From positions 1-64,000 of the forward strand of contig JBCCBP010000013.1 of the NCBI GenBank assembly GCA_039033995.1: a DNA stretch of 64,000 nucleotides, written 5' to 3'. Each line of letters opens with the position of its first letter. The first letter of the stretch is position 1. Made by a program: the position numbers and the translations under genes. The notes under the pieces are model-generated. The model was not told the DNA's origin. It worked only from the letters and a program-made list of their open reading frames with translations, and searched no databases. Below are positions 9,760 through 18,400 of the stretch, in pieces. Source of the DNA: CALBPI01 sp039033995 (GTDB lineage: Bacteria; Pseudomonadota; Gammaproteobacteria; Steroidobacterales; Woeseiaceae).

Positions 9760-10434
9760 TCAGCCGAGCAACAGTTGATTGGGCGATGGTAGCTGTAGTG
9801 CCCACTCGCGTGCGGGCTTGTCGCGATCGCCGGTCATGGTGGCGGTGGCGCGTAGTGAGCGGCTCAGTGCATTGGCATTCAGTCGACGATAATACGAGAA
9901 TTTCCCGGCGAAGAACGGCAGCACATCTTCCAGTGTGCCGTCGGTATCCATGGCGAGTCTGAACCCATCATAAAAACGGCGCACAGCGTCAGCGACCGCC
10001 GTGTCTTCTGTCAGCCGTTCCGACGGCTCGATCGTCCAGGTGCGATCGGCCAACAATCGGCAACTACCGGCGAAACCGTCCTGCCGCGCCTGCGTCCATT
10101 GGTCGGGGGGAATCAGGCTAAGCTCCCAGCGCCCGTCGATGTAGTACAGGAAATTAATCGCCCCGACCGCGGGTTTGTATTTGAAGTTGGCTGACAGCAC
10201 CAGCATCGATGTAAAAAACTCGGCGAGCACCTGGCGCTGCGGCTTGCGCGCCACAGCTCTCGGTGTTGCCGCATACCAATCCATCAAAAATCCCACGGTA
10301 CCTTGTCCATGGGCGTAGGTTTCGGGCAGTGCCACGGCCGAATCATCGTAATGACGGCAAGTCAGCGCGCCTTGATCGTCGAGCCCACCGGGTCGGATTG
10401 CGACGGACTGTTTGGGTTTCTCTGGTTTGGTCAT
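9760..10434 (-). CDS. conserved-looking protein of unknown function, end of msrPQ operon
   Basis: About 224 residues from the ATG at 10434; a TTG at 10485 would add 17 residues and leave an 18-base gap after msrQ. There is no signal peptide or membrane segment, so it is probably cytoplasmic. The first 25 residues are Lys/Pro-rich and disordered-looking. The rest is a compact mixed fold with many aromatic residues (FLMDWYAATP, AINFLYYIDGRWELS, GKFSYYRRLNA). I do not recognise the family. It is the last gene of a minus-strand run including msrP and msrQ, which hints at a link to envelope redox repair, but that is context only. Confidence 0.6.
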   Translation of the reverse strand: MTKPEKPKQSVAIRPGGLDDQGALTCRHYDDSAVALPETYAHGQGTVGFLMDWYAATPRAVARKPQRQVLAEFFTSMLVLSANFKYKPAVGAINFLYYIDGRWELSLIPPDQWTQARQDGFAGSCRLLADRTWTIEPSERLTEDTAVADAVRRFYDGFRLAMDTDGTLEDVLPFFAGKFSYYRRLNANALSRSLRATATMTGDRDKPAREWALQLPSPNQLLLG

Positions 10435-10503
10435 ACTACTCGCGGCCGGTTCGGGCGTGTTTGACGGGTTCGCAGCTCCCGTCAACTTGGATGCGGCGCA
10501 GTA

Positions 10504-11169
10504 TCAGTTGGTTGCGAGCTTGCCTTGCTCAGATGGTTGTTGGCGCGCTATCCGTCGTTGTTTCTGAACATACCACCAAACGCGTGAACCCAGCAAAATG
10601 GAGAGTATGCCTGCATAGACTAGCGGCTCGGTAATGTCTTTCTTGACCTGCCACCAGTAATGCCAGACCGCGAGGATGCCGACCACATAAGCGCTGTAAT
10701 GCAATTGTTGCCAACGCTTACCGAGCTTACGACGCGCTGCGAGCGTTGAGGTGAGTGTCATGGCGAGCAATAGCAGCACCGCAATCATGCCGAGCGTAAT
10801 GAAAGGCCGCTTGAGCACGTCTTCGACGATAGCTGACAGGAGAAGGCCTTGGTCCAGCACCAGATAAGTCGTGAAATGCAGACCGACGTAGAAGGCACCG
10901 AACAAGCCCAGCATCCGTCGGAACCACGTGAGCTTTGTCCAGCCAGTCCATTTGCGGAGCGGGGTCACCGCCAGGCCAATCAGGATGAAACGCAGGCCCC
11001 AGTTGCCAAAAAAGTCGAGCAGCGCTTCGACCGGATTGGCGCCCAAACCATTACCCGCGATGCCGAAGGCGACGAGACCAATCCACAGCGCGGGCAGCAA
11101 GCCGAGCAGGAATACCAACGGCTTACCGAACCAGCGTACCGGGTCTCGAACAGTGGTGCGTGTCGTCAT
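10504..11169 (-). CDS. msrQ: MsrQ haem-binding membrane subunit
   Basis: MsrQ is the haem-b inner-membrane protein that passes electrons to MsrP for repair of oxidised methionine in periplasmic proteins. From the ATG at 11169 the protein is 221 residues, near the usual 200-210, with about six membrane segments and the ferric-reductase-like signature: RRMLGLFGAFYVGLHFTTYL, with a membrane His, and a later WQQLHYSAYVVGILAVWHYW with further His ligands. Longer starts upstream fall inside msrP and are rejected. The gene begins 13 bases after the msrP stop, the standard msrPQ arrangement. Confidence 0.93.
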   Translation of the reverse strand: MTTRTTVRDPVRWFGKPLVFLLGLLPALWIGLVAFGIAGNGLGANPVEALLDFFGNWGLRFILIGLAVTPLRKWTGWTKLTWFRRMLGLFGAFYVGLHFTTYLVLDQGLLLSAIVEDVLKRPFITLGMIAVLLLLAMTLTSTLAARRKLGKRWQQLHYSAYVVGILAVWHYWWQVKKDITEPLVYAGILSILLGSRVWWYVQKQRRIARQQPSEQGKLATN

Positions 11170-11182
11170 GACTGCGTTACGT

Positions 11183-12184
11183 CTAGAAATTTCGCCGCAG
11201 GTCGATGCCATCGTACAGGCTTGCCACTGCATCACCGTAGCCATTGAATGGCAGGGTTTCAATCTTGGGTGAAAAGACGCCCGCGCCGATGCGGCGTTCA
11301 CGTGCCTGACTCCAGCGTGGATGATCGACGTCGGGATTAACGTTGGCATAAAAGCCATACTCGTTCGGTGCAGACAGATTCCAGCTGGTGGCAGGCTGAC
11401 GCTCAGTGAAGCGGATCGCAACGATCGACTTGATGCTCTTGAAGCCGTATTTCCAAGGCACAACCAGGCGCATTGGTGCGCCATTTTGATTCGGCAGGAC
11501 GCGACCATACAGACCGACCGCCATGATGGTGAGCGGGTGCATCGCCTCGGCGATGGTCAGGCCCTCACGATAGGGCCAATTCAACACACTATAGCGTTGA
11601 CCGGGCATCTGCTCGCGGTCAACCAGCGTCTCGAGCGCCACGTATTTCGCTTTTGACGTCGGCTTGAACTGCTGCAGAATGCTCGCGAGTGGGATACCAA
11701 CCCACGGCACCACCATCGACCAGGCTTCAACGCAGCGCAGGCGGTAAATGCGCTCTTCCAGTGTGTGTGGCTTGATGAAATCCTCGATATGGAATGTGCC
11801 TGTCTTTTCCGCCTCACCAGAGACTTCAATCGACCATGGCCGGGGCTTCAGTGTATCGGCGCGCGCGGCCGGATCGGTTTTGCCGGTGCCAAACTCGTAA
11901 AAGTTGTTGTAGCTCGTGACTTCATCGAAGGTGTTCGGCGTTTCCGGTGTGGAATACGGGCTTGTCACGACACCCTCCAGACGTGAGTATTGCGTTGACT
12001 CCGCAACTTGGATGCCGCCACTCTTTGGGGATGGGTTGACGCTTGGCTTCGCGTCGTCGGCCCGGCTGCAACCGGCGGCGATGGCGCCCGCTGCCAGTCC
12101 TGCCACCAACTGACGACGATTCAGATACTGAGATTCGGACGTGATCTCACTGGGCTTAATATCGTCACGGGATTTGATCAACAT
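11183..12184 (-). CDS. msrP: MsrP periplasmic methionine sulfoxide reductase, molybdopterin catalytic subunit
   Basis: This 333-residue protein matches MsrP (YedY) in length and features. A twin-arginine signal (NRRQLVAGLAAGAIAAGC) lies at about residues 22-40, so the folded molybdopterin enzyme is exported by Tat. The conserved molybdenum-ligand cysteine is in YRLRCVEAWSMVVPW, and cofactor-binding segments follow (PNQNGAPMRLVVPWKYGFKSIKSI). The C-terminal half carries the family's NEYGFYANVNPDVDHPRWSQ. GAGGTAAC lies just upstream of the ATG. It reduces methionine sulfoxide in oxidised envelope proteins with electrons from MsrQ. It sits 25 bases downstream of the DUF547 gene and in the same direction. 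Confidence 0.95.
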   Translation of the reverse strand: MLIKSRDDIKPSEITSESQYLNRRQLVAGLAAGAIAAGCSRADDAKPSVNPSPKSGGIQVAESTQYSRLEGVVTSPYSTPETPNTFDEVTSYNNFYEFGTGKTDPAARADTLKPRPWSIEVSGEAEKTGTFHIEDFIKPHTLEERIYRLRCVEAWSMVVPWVGIPLASILQQFKPTSKAKYVALETLVDREQMPGQRYSVLNWPYREGLTIAEAMHPLTIMAVGLYGRVLPNQNGAPMRLVVPWKYGFKSIKSIVAIRFTERQPATSWNLSAPNEYGFYANVNPDVDHPRWSQARERRIGAGVFSPKIETLPFNGYGDAVASLYDGIDLRRNF

Positions 12185-12209
12185 CGTTGTTACCTCTGCC
12201 TGTTTGGCG

Positions 12210-13007
12210 TTAGCTGGCCGGTGAGCCGTTCAGGCTCCAGTCGTAATCATGATACCCAAAGCTCCAATCGTCACGCAGCAAGCTTTGCTTTAGCTCGGGG
12301 TCGCTCACATAGCGCGCAAGATAGGCGGCCAGGCTGCCGGCCTGCGCTTCGAACTCGTCGCGATACCACTTGAAAATACGCGACAGCGTGGCTTCGTTGC
12401 TACTACGATCAAAGCTGTTGCTAGCCGGATTATTGATGAAGTTAGCAGCGACTTGATCCAGTTGCGTATCCAGAGTCTCGGGGAGGTAGAGTTCGCTGAT
12501 CAGTGGCGGGCAGCTTTTCGATGAGCAGACGATTGCAAAGTGAATGCGTGGGTCGCCTTCGCTGATAATGCGTTTGTGCTCGAGTTCATAGAGCGTCATG
12601 GAGCTACCGAATACCTCGTACTCGCGTCGCTTGAAAAACCTCAGTCTGCTGAACACCGACGATGGGGAAAAACCATCGAGAATGCCCTGAATGGACAACA
12701 CGTTGTAGGCGTTGATGAATGTCGCCAAGCGTTCGTCCCGGCTCAACCCAGACGATAACGGTGTCGTGCCAATCTCTCGCACCATGGCGGCGAATGCATC
12801 GGATTGCTTAAACGCGGCGTAGTCGACCCAGCCGTTCTCGACGGAAGCGTCGAGCAAGGCGGCGTAAGGTGCAAACAACGCCTCGTTGTCGGCCGCCTTA
12901 CTGTTCGGTGTGCCGAGTACGCCCGCCAGCATAAGCATCAGGGCGATCAGCCAACTACCAGGCGATCTGCTGTCCATCCCACGCGAAAAAATTGCCATTG
13001 TCATCAT
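12210..13007 (-). CDS. DUF547 exported protein
   Basis: About 265 residues with an N-terminal hydrophobic stretch (SWLIALMLMLAGVLG) that looks like a signal peptide. The body carries the DUF547 pattern: WVDYAAFK, RLATFINAYNVLSIQGIL, the HFAIVCSSKSCPPL block with two cysteines, and LYLPETLDTQL. The function of DUF547 is not established. The start is uncertain: the ATG pair at 13007 overlaps the upstream dehydrogenase gene by 53 bases, while an ATG at 12977 overlaps by 23 and gives a cleaner signal peptide. The gene sits between a dehydrogenase and msrP in one minus-strand run. Confidence 0.85.
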   Translation of the reverse strand: MMTMAIFSRGMDSRSPGSWLIALMLMLAGVLGTPNSKAADNEALFAPYAALLDASVENGWVDYAAFKQSDAFAAMVREIGTTPLSSGLSRDERLATFINAYNVLSIQGILDGFSPSSVFSRLRFFKRREYEVFGSSMTLYELEHKRIISEGDPRIHFAIVCSSKSCPPLISELYLPETLDTQLDQVAANFINNPASNSFDRSSNEATLSRIFKWYRDEFEAQAGSLAAYLARYVSDPELKQSLLRDDWSFGYHDYDWSLNGSPAS

Positions 13008-13734
13008 CTTTAAGTCCGTCGAGCACCTGCAACAGATAGTTGACCGACTGGTCTACGCTGAACAACTGCTCTTTGCCAACATTGCCGCGGAACGGTGCAC
13101 TCAAGTCGGTCGCTACCGTGCCTGGATGCAGCGCCACCACACGGATTTGCTTGTGGCTGCGCCTGAGTTCGATCGACAGTGTCTTGGTTAACATATTCTG
13201 TGCGGCTTTCGCTGCCCGATAGGCATACCAGCCGCCCAGACGGTTGTCGGTGATACTGCCAACGCGTGCTGAAAGCGTCGCCCAGATACTCGGTGAGCGC
13301 CGGGGCAGAAGCGCTGTCAGGTGTTTCGCCAGCAATATCGGTCCGATTGAGTTGACCGAGAAACTGGCTTGAATATTACTGGCATCAATATCGCGCAGGC
13401 GACGTTCCGGCTGAATGCCATGCGCATCGTGTAGTAACCCGACCGTGTTGATGACCCAATCGAGCGAAGCGTCAACGTCGATGAGTGACTGGGCAGCGTG
13501 CGCGATGCTGTCCTCATCAGTGACATCGATACGCAGCGGCACAATCCGCTCGGGTTCTGAGGCCATCAACGACGATAGTGCGTTGGGTTGATCCGGATCG
13601 CGCATGGCACAGAAGATGCGTTCGACGCGATGGTCTTGATGCAATGCCTGCACGAACCCACAGCCGATCCCCCGGCTTGCGCCGATAATCAGTGCCTGAG
13701 TCGGTGGCGATTGCAATTGATAAGCGGCGTCCAT
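12955..13734 (-). CDS. short-chain dehydrogenase, C-factor-like
   Basis: A 259-residue SDR enzyme. The nucleotide-binding motif is GASRGIGCG near residue 20; the catalytic YxxxK is in WYAYRAAKAAQN with the Ser-containing ATLSARVGSI segment before it. The overall pattern, including the INTVGLLHDAHG region, resembles the C-factor (CsgA)-like branch of SDRs, NAD(P)-dependent oxidoreductases of mostly unknown substrate. The start was placed at the ATG with GAGAG just upstream, 42 codons inside the longest frame. It lies 38 bases after the alpha/beta hydrolase gene and overlaps the DUF547 gene. Confidence 0.88.
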   Translation of the reverse strand: MDAAYQLQSPPTQALIIGASRGIGCGFVQALHQDHRVERIFCAMRDPDQPNALSSLMASEPERIVPLRIDVTDEDSIAHAAQSLIDVDASLDWVINTVGLLHDAHGIQPERRLRDIDASNIQASFSVNSIGPILLAKHLTALLPRRSPSIWATLSARVGSITDNRLGGWYAYRAAKAAQNMLTKTLSIELRRSHKQIRVVALHPGTVATDLSAPFRGNVGKEQLFSVDQSVNYLLQVLDGLKDDDNGNFFAWDGQQIAW

Positions 13735-13772
13735 GCTCTCGGATTCGTTATCGGTTGTCGGGCGGATGCGGG

Positions 13773-14732
13773 CTAGCGCGGTGGAAAGCGCTTGGAGAGC
13801 CAGTCGAGCATTAAGGCATTGACGGCCTCGGGATGTTCCTGCTGCGTCCAATGGCCGCAATCATCAAGCACGTGCACCTCGAGATCGTCGACATAGCGCC
13901 GCATTGTCTCGATGTGTTCCGGCGCGATTAGCACATCATCATTCGCACCGATAAACAGGGTTGGCACGCCGACGCGCTGTTCGACACCCTCGGTCATGGC
14001 CCAGTTTCTCGACCAGTTGCGGTACCAGTTGATCGGGGCCGTAAACCCACTCGTTCTGAAAGCGTCAACGAATACCCTGAATTCCTGCTCTTCAAGCAAC
14101 GGGGTGCCGGGCAAATCTGTCTTGCGCATTTCGCGCAACATGCTGAAAGCTTGCCGCTGTTTCAGCGGTGTACGATTAAACGCTGCTCGCGTCGCAGGTA
14201 GCCGCCGATACATCGCGCGCAAAAAACGCTCGGGATCTGCGTCGAACGCTCGATCCGCTTCATCGGAATCCTGAAAATTGATGATGTAGAAGTCATCGCC
14301 CAGAACGTCACGCGTCATCACCATGGGGTCGATGTCACGCCGCGGCGCAAATGGAATATTCAACATGATCAGGCCACGGATTCGCTCGGGCTTCAGCAAC
14401 GCCATTTGCCACAGCAGCAGTGCACCCCAGTCGTGGCCGACGAACAGCGCCTGCTCTTGGCCAAAGCGATCGAGCAAACCGCAGAGGTCGTCGATCAAAT
14501 GGAAAATATCGTAGTCGGTCACGTTGGGCGGCTGACTGCTGCCGGCATACCCTCGCTGATTCGGCGCTATCGCCTGATAACCGGCTGCCGCCAGCGCGGG
14601 TAGCTGGTGGCGCCAGGAGTAGGCGATCTCCGGAAACCCATGACACAGAATGATCGGATCGCCATCGCCCATGATATGGGTGCTGAGCTCGATACCGTTG
14701 GTCGCGATGCGGGTTGATTCAGGAAATTCCGA
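13773..14732 (-). CDS. alpha/beta hydrolase, epoxide-hydrolase-like
   Basis: A 319-residue alpha/beta hydrolase with the oxyanion motif HGFPE, the nucleophile elbow VGHDWGA, where Asp is the nucleophile as in epoxide hydrolases and haloalkane dehalogenases, and the catalytic His in DCGHWTQQEHPE. Two cap-domain tyrosines that usually activate the epoxide (MYRRLP and NWYRNWSRNW contexts) are present, which favours epoxide hydrolase over dehalogenase. The ATG at 14732 follows TAAAG; a TTG seven codons earlier is less likely. It is the first gene of the six-gene minus-strand run leading to msrPQ. Confidence 0.88.
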   Translation of the reverse strand, partial: SEFPESTRIATNGIELSTHIMGDGDPIILCHGFPEIAYSWRHQLPALAAAGYQAIAPNQRGYAGSSQPPNVTDYDIFHLIDDLCGLLDRFGQEQALFVGHDWGALLLWQMALLKPERIRGLIMLNIPFAPRRDIDPMVMTRDVLGDDFYIINFQDSDEADRAFDADPERFLRAMYRRLPATRAAFNRTPLKQRQAFSMLREMRKTDLPGTPLLEEQEFRVFVDAFRTSGFTAPINWYRNWSRNWAMTEGVEQRVGVPTLFIGANDDVLIAPEHIETMRRYVDDLEVHVLDDCGHWTQQEHPEAVNALMLDWLSKRFPPR

Positions 14733-15164
14733 CATGACTTTAGTATCCCACAATCTGCTCTGCGCTTTTTAATTGGCCTGCTTCGGCGATGACTGTCTCG
14801 GGCTCGAACTGATTCTCGCGACACTTGGTAGTACCGCATAGGTCTGATTCGTCAGAGTCGTTCTGTTCCGCCCAGCGTCTCCTATCGCTGTCTCGGTTAG
14901 CCTACATGCCCTCGCCAACGACAGCCGACGCTGGGCTGCAAACGAGCCTGGCACCGTCGCCCGTGCTTGGTCGGGGCCGGCCGTAGCGGACGTGTAGATC
15001 AACCGACACGGTCGGTCCCGATCACGCCTTAGACCAGACTATCCAATGCCGACGTCTAACTTATTCAAGTCGATTGATCTTGCAGTGAACGGTTGCGCCA
15101 TGGGTAAGTGCCGCTTAGACTTGCGGCACACGCTATGACAGGGCCGAGTAGTATGGTGTTTGCA
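14733..15164. other. intergenic region between divergent hydrolase and ileS units
   Basis: About 430 bases carry no convincing reading frame. The region must hold the promoter for the minus-strand hydrolase operon and the plus-strand promoter for the T-box leader that begins near 15160. I looked for sigma70 boxes and saw only poor matches (for example TAGTAT at 15149 without a good upstream partner), so no promoter is placed. Confidence 0.5.
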
Positions 15165-15407
15165 ACCTAAAGCGAGCGAAGGATGGTGAAAGCTTCGCGG
15201 TTGGCAGCCATGTGAATATCCCCCTCGAGCGGCGTACCGAAAACCGGTCTTTAGGTGAGTAGGCTGCGACGATTGATCGGCGTAACCGATGTCGGGTCAC
15301 GAGACTGTATCCTGACCTGCCAAGGCCAGACGCGCGAGCGTTTGGTGAAGCCGGGTGGTACCGCGAAGATTCGCCCCGGGTGCATGGTTTTGCATCCGGG
15401 GTTTTTT
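15165..15407 (+). promoter_or_regulatory. T-box riboswitch, isoleucine-specific, transcriptional
   Basis: This leader has all key parts of a T-box that senses uncharged tRNA-Ile. Stem I is closed by a perfect 8-bp helix (15165-15172 with 15249-15256). Inside it, CGAG/CTCG (15173-15176 with 15224-15227) and ATGG/CCAT (15183-15186 with 15208-15211) flank an internal loop with GTGAATATC, where AUC at 15218-15220 is the Ile specifier codon. The linker GAGTAGGCTGCGACG follows stem I. The T-box core GGGTGGTACCGCG (15353-15365) holds the 7-base bulge UGGUACC at 15356-15362; UGGU would pair with the ACCA end of tRNA-Ile. The antiterminator (15351-15355 with 15375-15379, 15363-15366 with 15371-15374) excludes the terminator helix. 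Uncharged tRNA should allow readthrough into ileS. Confidence 0.93.
15374..15407 (+). terminator. T-box-controlled intrinsic terminator before ileS
   Basis: An 11-bp stem (15374-15384 with 15391-15401, including one G-U pair) closes a 6-base loop and is followed at once by six T. Its 5' arm uses bases 15374-15379, which are also the 3' arm of the antiterminator, so the two structures exclude each other. It lies 33 bases before the ileS start codon. Confidence 0.92.
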
Positions 15408-15439
15408 GTGGCCGGATGCCTTTTTGGGTGGATTGGATA

Positions 15440-18400
15440 ATGACCTTTAAGCCGGTGACCGGGCGCTACGATGGCCCCGTACTAGAACAAGATGTCCTCA
15501 CTTTGTGGCGCGACCGGGACGTGTTCGCACGCAGCCTGGAGCAGACTAAGGATGGCCCGCGCTTCAGCTTCAATGAAGGGCCGCCAACTGCCAACGGCAA
15601 GCCTGGCATTCATCATGTGCTGGCACGCACGTTTAAAGACGTCTTCCCACGTTACAAAACCATGCGTGGCTTCCACGTGCCGAGGAAAGCGGGCTGGGAT
15701 ACGCATGGCTTGCCGGTCGAGCATGAAGTCGAAAAAGCGCTCGGCATTTTCGATAAGAAAGAGATCGAAGAGAAGGTCGGCGTCGAGGAGTTCACACGAC
15801 GTTGCCGTGATTCGGTGATGCGCTACATCGGCGACTGGGAGAAGATGACCGAACGCATGGGCTTTTGGGTCAATCTCGACGAAGCCTATTACACGCTGAA
15901 CAACGAATACATCGAGTCCGTCTGGCATTTGCTGCAGCAGATCTGGGACAAGGACCTGATCTACCGTGGCTACAAGGTCGTACCCTACGATCCGCGTATC
16001 GGCGCGACACTGTCGTCGCATGAGTTGGCGCAGGGTTACAAGGAGGTCGAGGATCCCTCCATTTTCGTGCGCTTTGCATTGGCCGATGAGGACAATACGC
16101 ATTTCCTGGTGTGGACAACCACACCCTGGACGCTGCCATCCAACCTGGCGCTCGCGGTTCACAATGACATCGACTATGACTATGTGACTCACGGCGATGA
16201 GACGTTAATCGTCGCCAGTGCGCTGCGTGAGCGTGTGTTCGGCGAGCGCGAGCATCGCGTACAAAAAACCGTGAAGGGCAGTGCGCTCGTTGGTAAGCAG
16301 TACCAACGATTGTTCGACTATCTTGAGGTGGATCCAGATTGCCCGGCGTTTCGTGTCTGGCATGCCGATTTTGTCAGCGTCGAGGATGGCACAGGCATTG
16401 TGCATACCGCACCGGCCTACGGTGTCGATGATCTGGCGCTGGGTCAGGCGCACGGCTTGCCGGTGTTGCATGGTGTTGGGCTGGACGGACATTTCGTTGA
16501 CGCGGTGGAACCTGTCGCCGGGCTGTTCTTCAAAGATGCCGATCCGGTGCTGATCAAGCTCCTCAAAGAACGCGGCATCATGTTCCGCAATGAGCGCTAT
16601 CTGCATAACTATCCTTTCGGCTGGCGCACGGGTGACCCGATTATCTATTACGCCAAGAATGCCTGGTATATCCGCACGACGGCGTTTCGCGATCGTCTCG
16701 TCGAGCTCAACCAGCAGATCAATTGGGTACCGGAGACGATTCGCGATGGGCGGTTCGGCAACTGGCTAGAAAACAATGTCGACTGGGCGCTGTCGCGCGA
16801 GCGATTCTGGGGCACGCCGTTACCCGTCTGGACGAACGATGCGGGTGAGTATCTCTGTATTGGCTCAGTGGCGGAATTGGAGTCACTCTGTGGTCGTTCG
16901 CTGGATGCGCTCGATCTGCATCGACCGGCGGTTGATGACATCACCTTCGAGAAGGATGGCAGTACCTGGCGGCGTGTTCCTGAGGTGATCGATTGTTGGT
17001 TTGATTCTGGTGCGATGTCTTATGCACAGTGGCATTATCCATTCGACAATGCGCAGGACTTCGCAGCGCATTTCCCGGCTGATTACATCTGTGAGGCGAT
17101 CGACCAGACGCGCGGATGGTTCTATACACTGCACGCAATCTCGACGTTGGTTTCGGACAGCATCGCCTATAAAAACGTTATTTGCTTGAGCCATATCGTC
17201 GATGGCGAAGGCAAGAAGATGTCCAAGTCGCAGGGCAATATCCTGAATCCGTACGATGTCTTCGACAAGGTGGGTGCCGATGCCTTGCGTTGGTACTTCT
17301 TGGCGCGTGTTGCTCCGGATGTCCAAAAGCGTATCTCGGTAGATATTGTTGCGGATGTTGCGAGTTCGTTCATCAACACACTGTGGAACACCTACTCATT
17401 TTTTGTGTTGTACGCACGTCTCGACACGATTGACTTTTCGGAGCGCTCGGATGTCGCCGGGCGTCCTGAAATCGATCGTTGGGCGATTGCTTTGCTATCC
17501 AGTACAAAGCGTACAGTGACCGAGGCACTGGAGCGCTACGATGCTCAGACCGCAGGCGCCGCGATTGAGTCGTTCGTCGATCAACTTTCGAATTGGTATG
17601 TGCGTCGCAATCGGCGCCGCTTCTGGAAGTCGGATGATCTCGAGGATAAGCGCGCTGCTTACCACACGCTGTACGAGTGTTTGTCAGAGCTCTCGTTGTT
17701 GATGGCGCCATTCGTGCCGTTCATTGCCGAAGCGCTGTATCAGAATCTGGTGGTTTCCGTCGATGACGCGGCGCCGGACAGCGTTCACATGGCCGCGTGG
17801 CCTGAGGTCGCCGCCGAGCCTATCGATCAGCAGTTGCTCGATGAAATCGACGTCGTGCAAAACGTCGTCAGTCTCGGTCGTGCGGCACGCGCGCAAAGCG
17901 GTGTGCGAACCCGTCAGCCACTCGGTCGATTGTTGGTGCGTGCGCCGAGCGAGTCGGCCATCGCCGCGGTGATGTCGCATCGCCAGCAGATCGAGGAAGA
18001 GCTGAATATCAAAGAGATCGAGGCTGTCGCTCGCGATGCCAGTTTGATCGAATATCGCATCAAGCCAAACCTGCCGGTGGTCGGCAAGAAGTATGGCCGC
18101 CAAGTGCCAGCCATCAAGGCGGCGCTGGCAGCGGCGGACGGCGACACCATCGCGACCGCGGTGGCTTCGGGTGATGCGTTCGACCTGGTGGTCAACGACG
18201 AGACGCTGACGCTGTCCGAGGAAGACGTCCTAATTGAAAGTGCGTCGGCAACCGGCTACTCCTGCGCAGAAGAGTCGGGGTACCTGGTTGGACTAGACAC
18301 AGCTATCGATGAGGCGCTGGCTGTGGAGGGGCTCGCGCGCGAGCTGATACGCACGGTGCAGGAGGCGCGCAAGCAGGCGGGTCTCGAAGTGTCCGACCGC

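Noticed and set aside
13773..14732. Haloalkane dehalogenase instead of epoxide hydrolase
   Set aside because: Cap-domain tyrosines and the HGFPE motif favour epoxide hydrolase, although the reaction is unproven.
15093..15157. Sigma70 promoter for the T-box leader
   Set aside because: TTGCGC, TTGCGG, TTAGAC and TAGTAT boxes occur but none pair with a good 16-18 base spacing and consensus.
15380..15439. Longer ileS start 20 codons upstream
   Set aside because: It would begin inside the T-box terminator stem; the ATG at 15440 gives the normal IleRS2 N-terminus.
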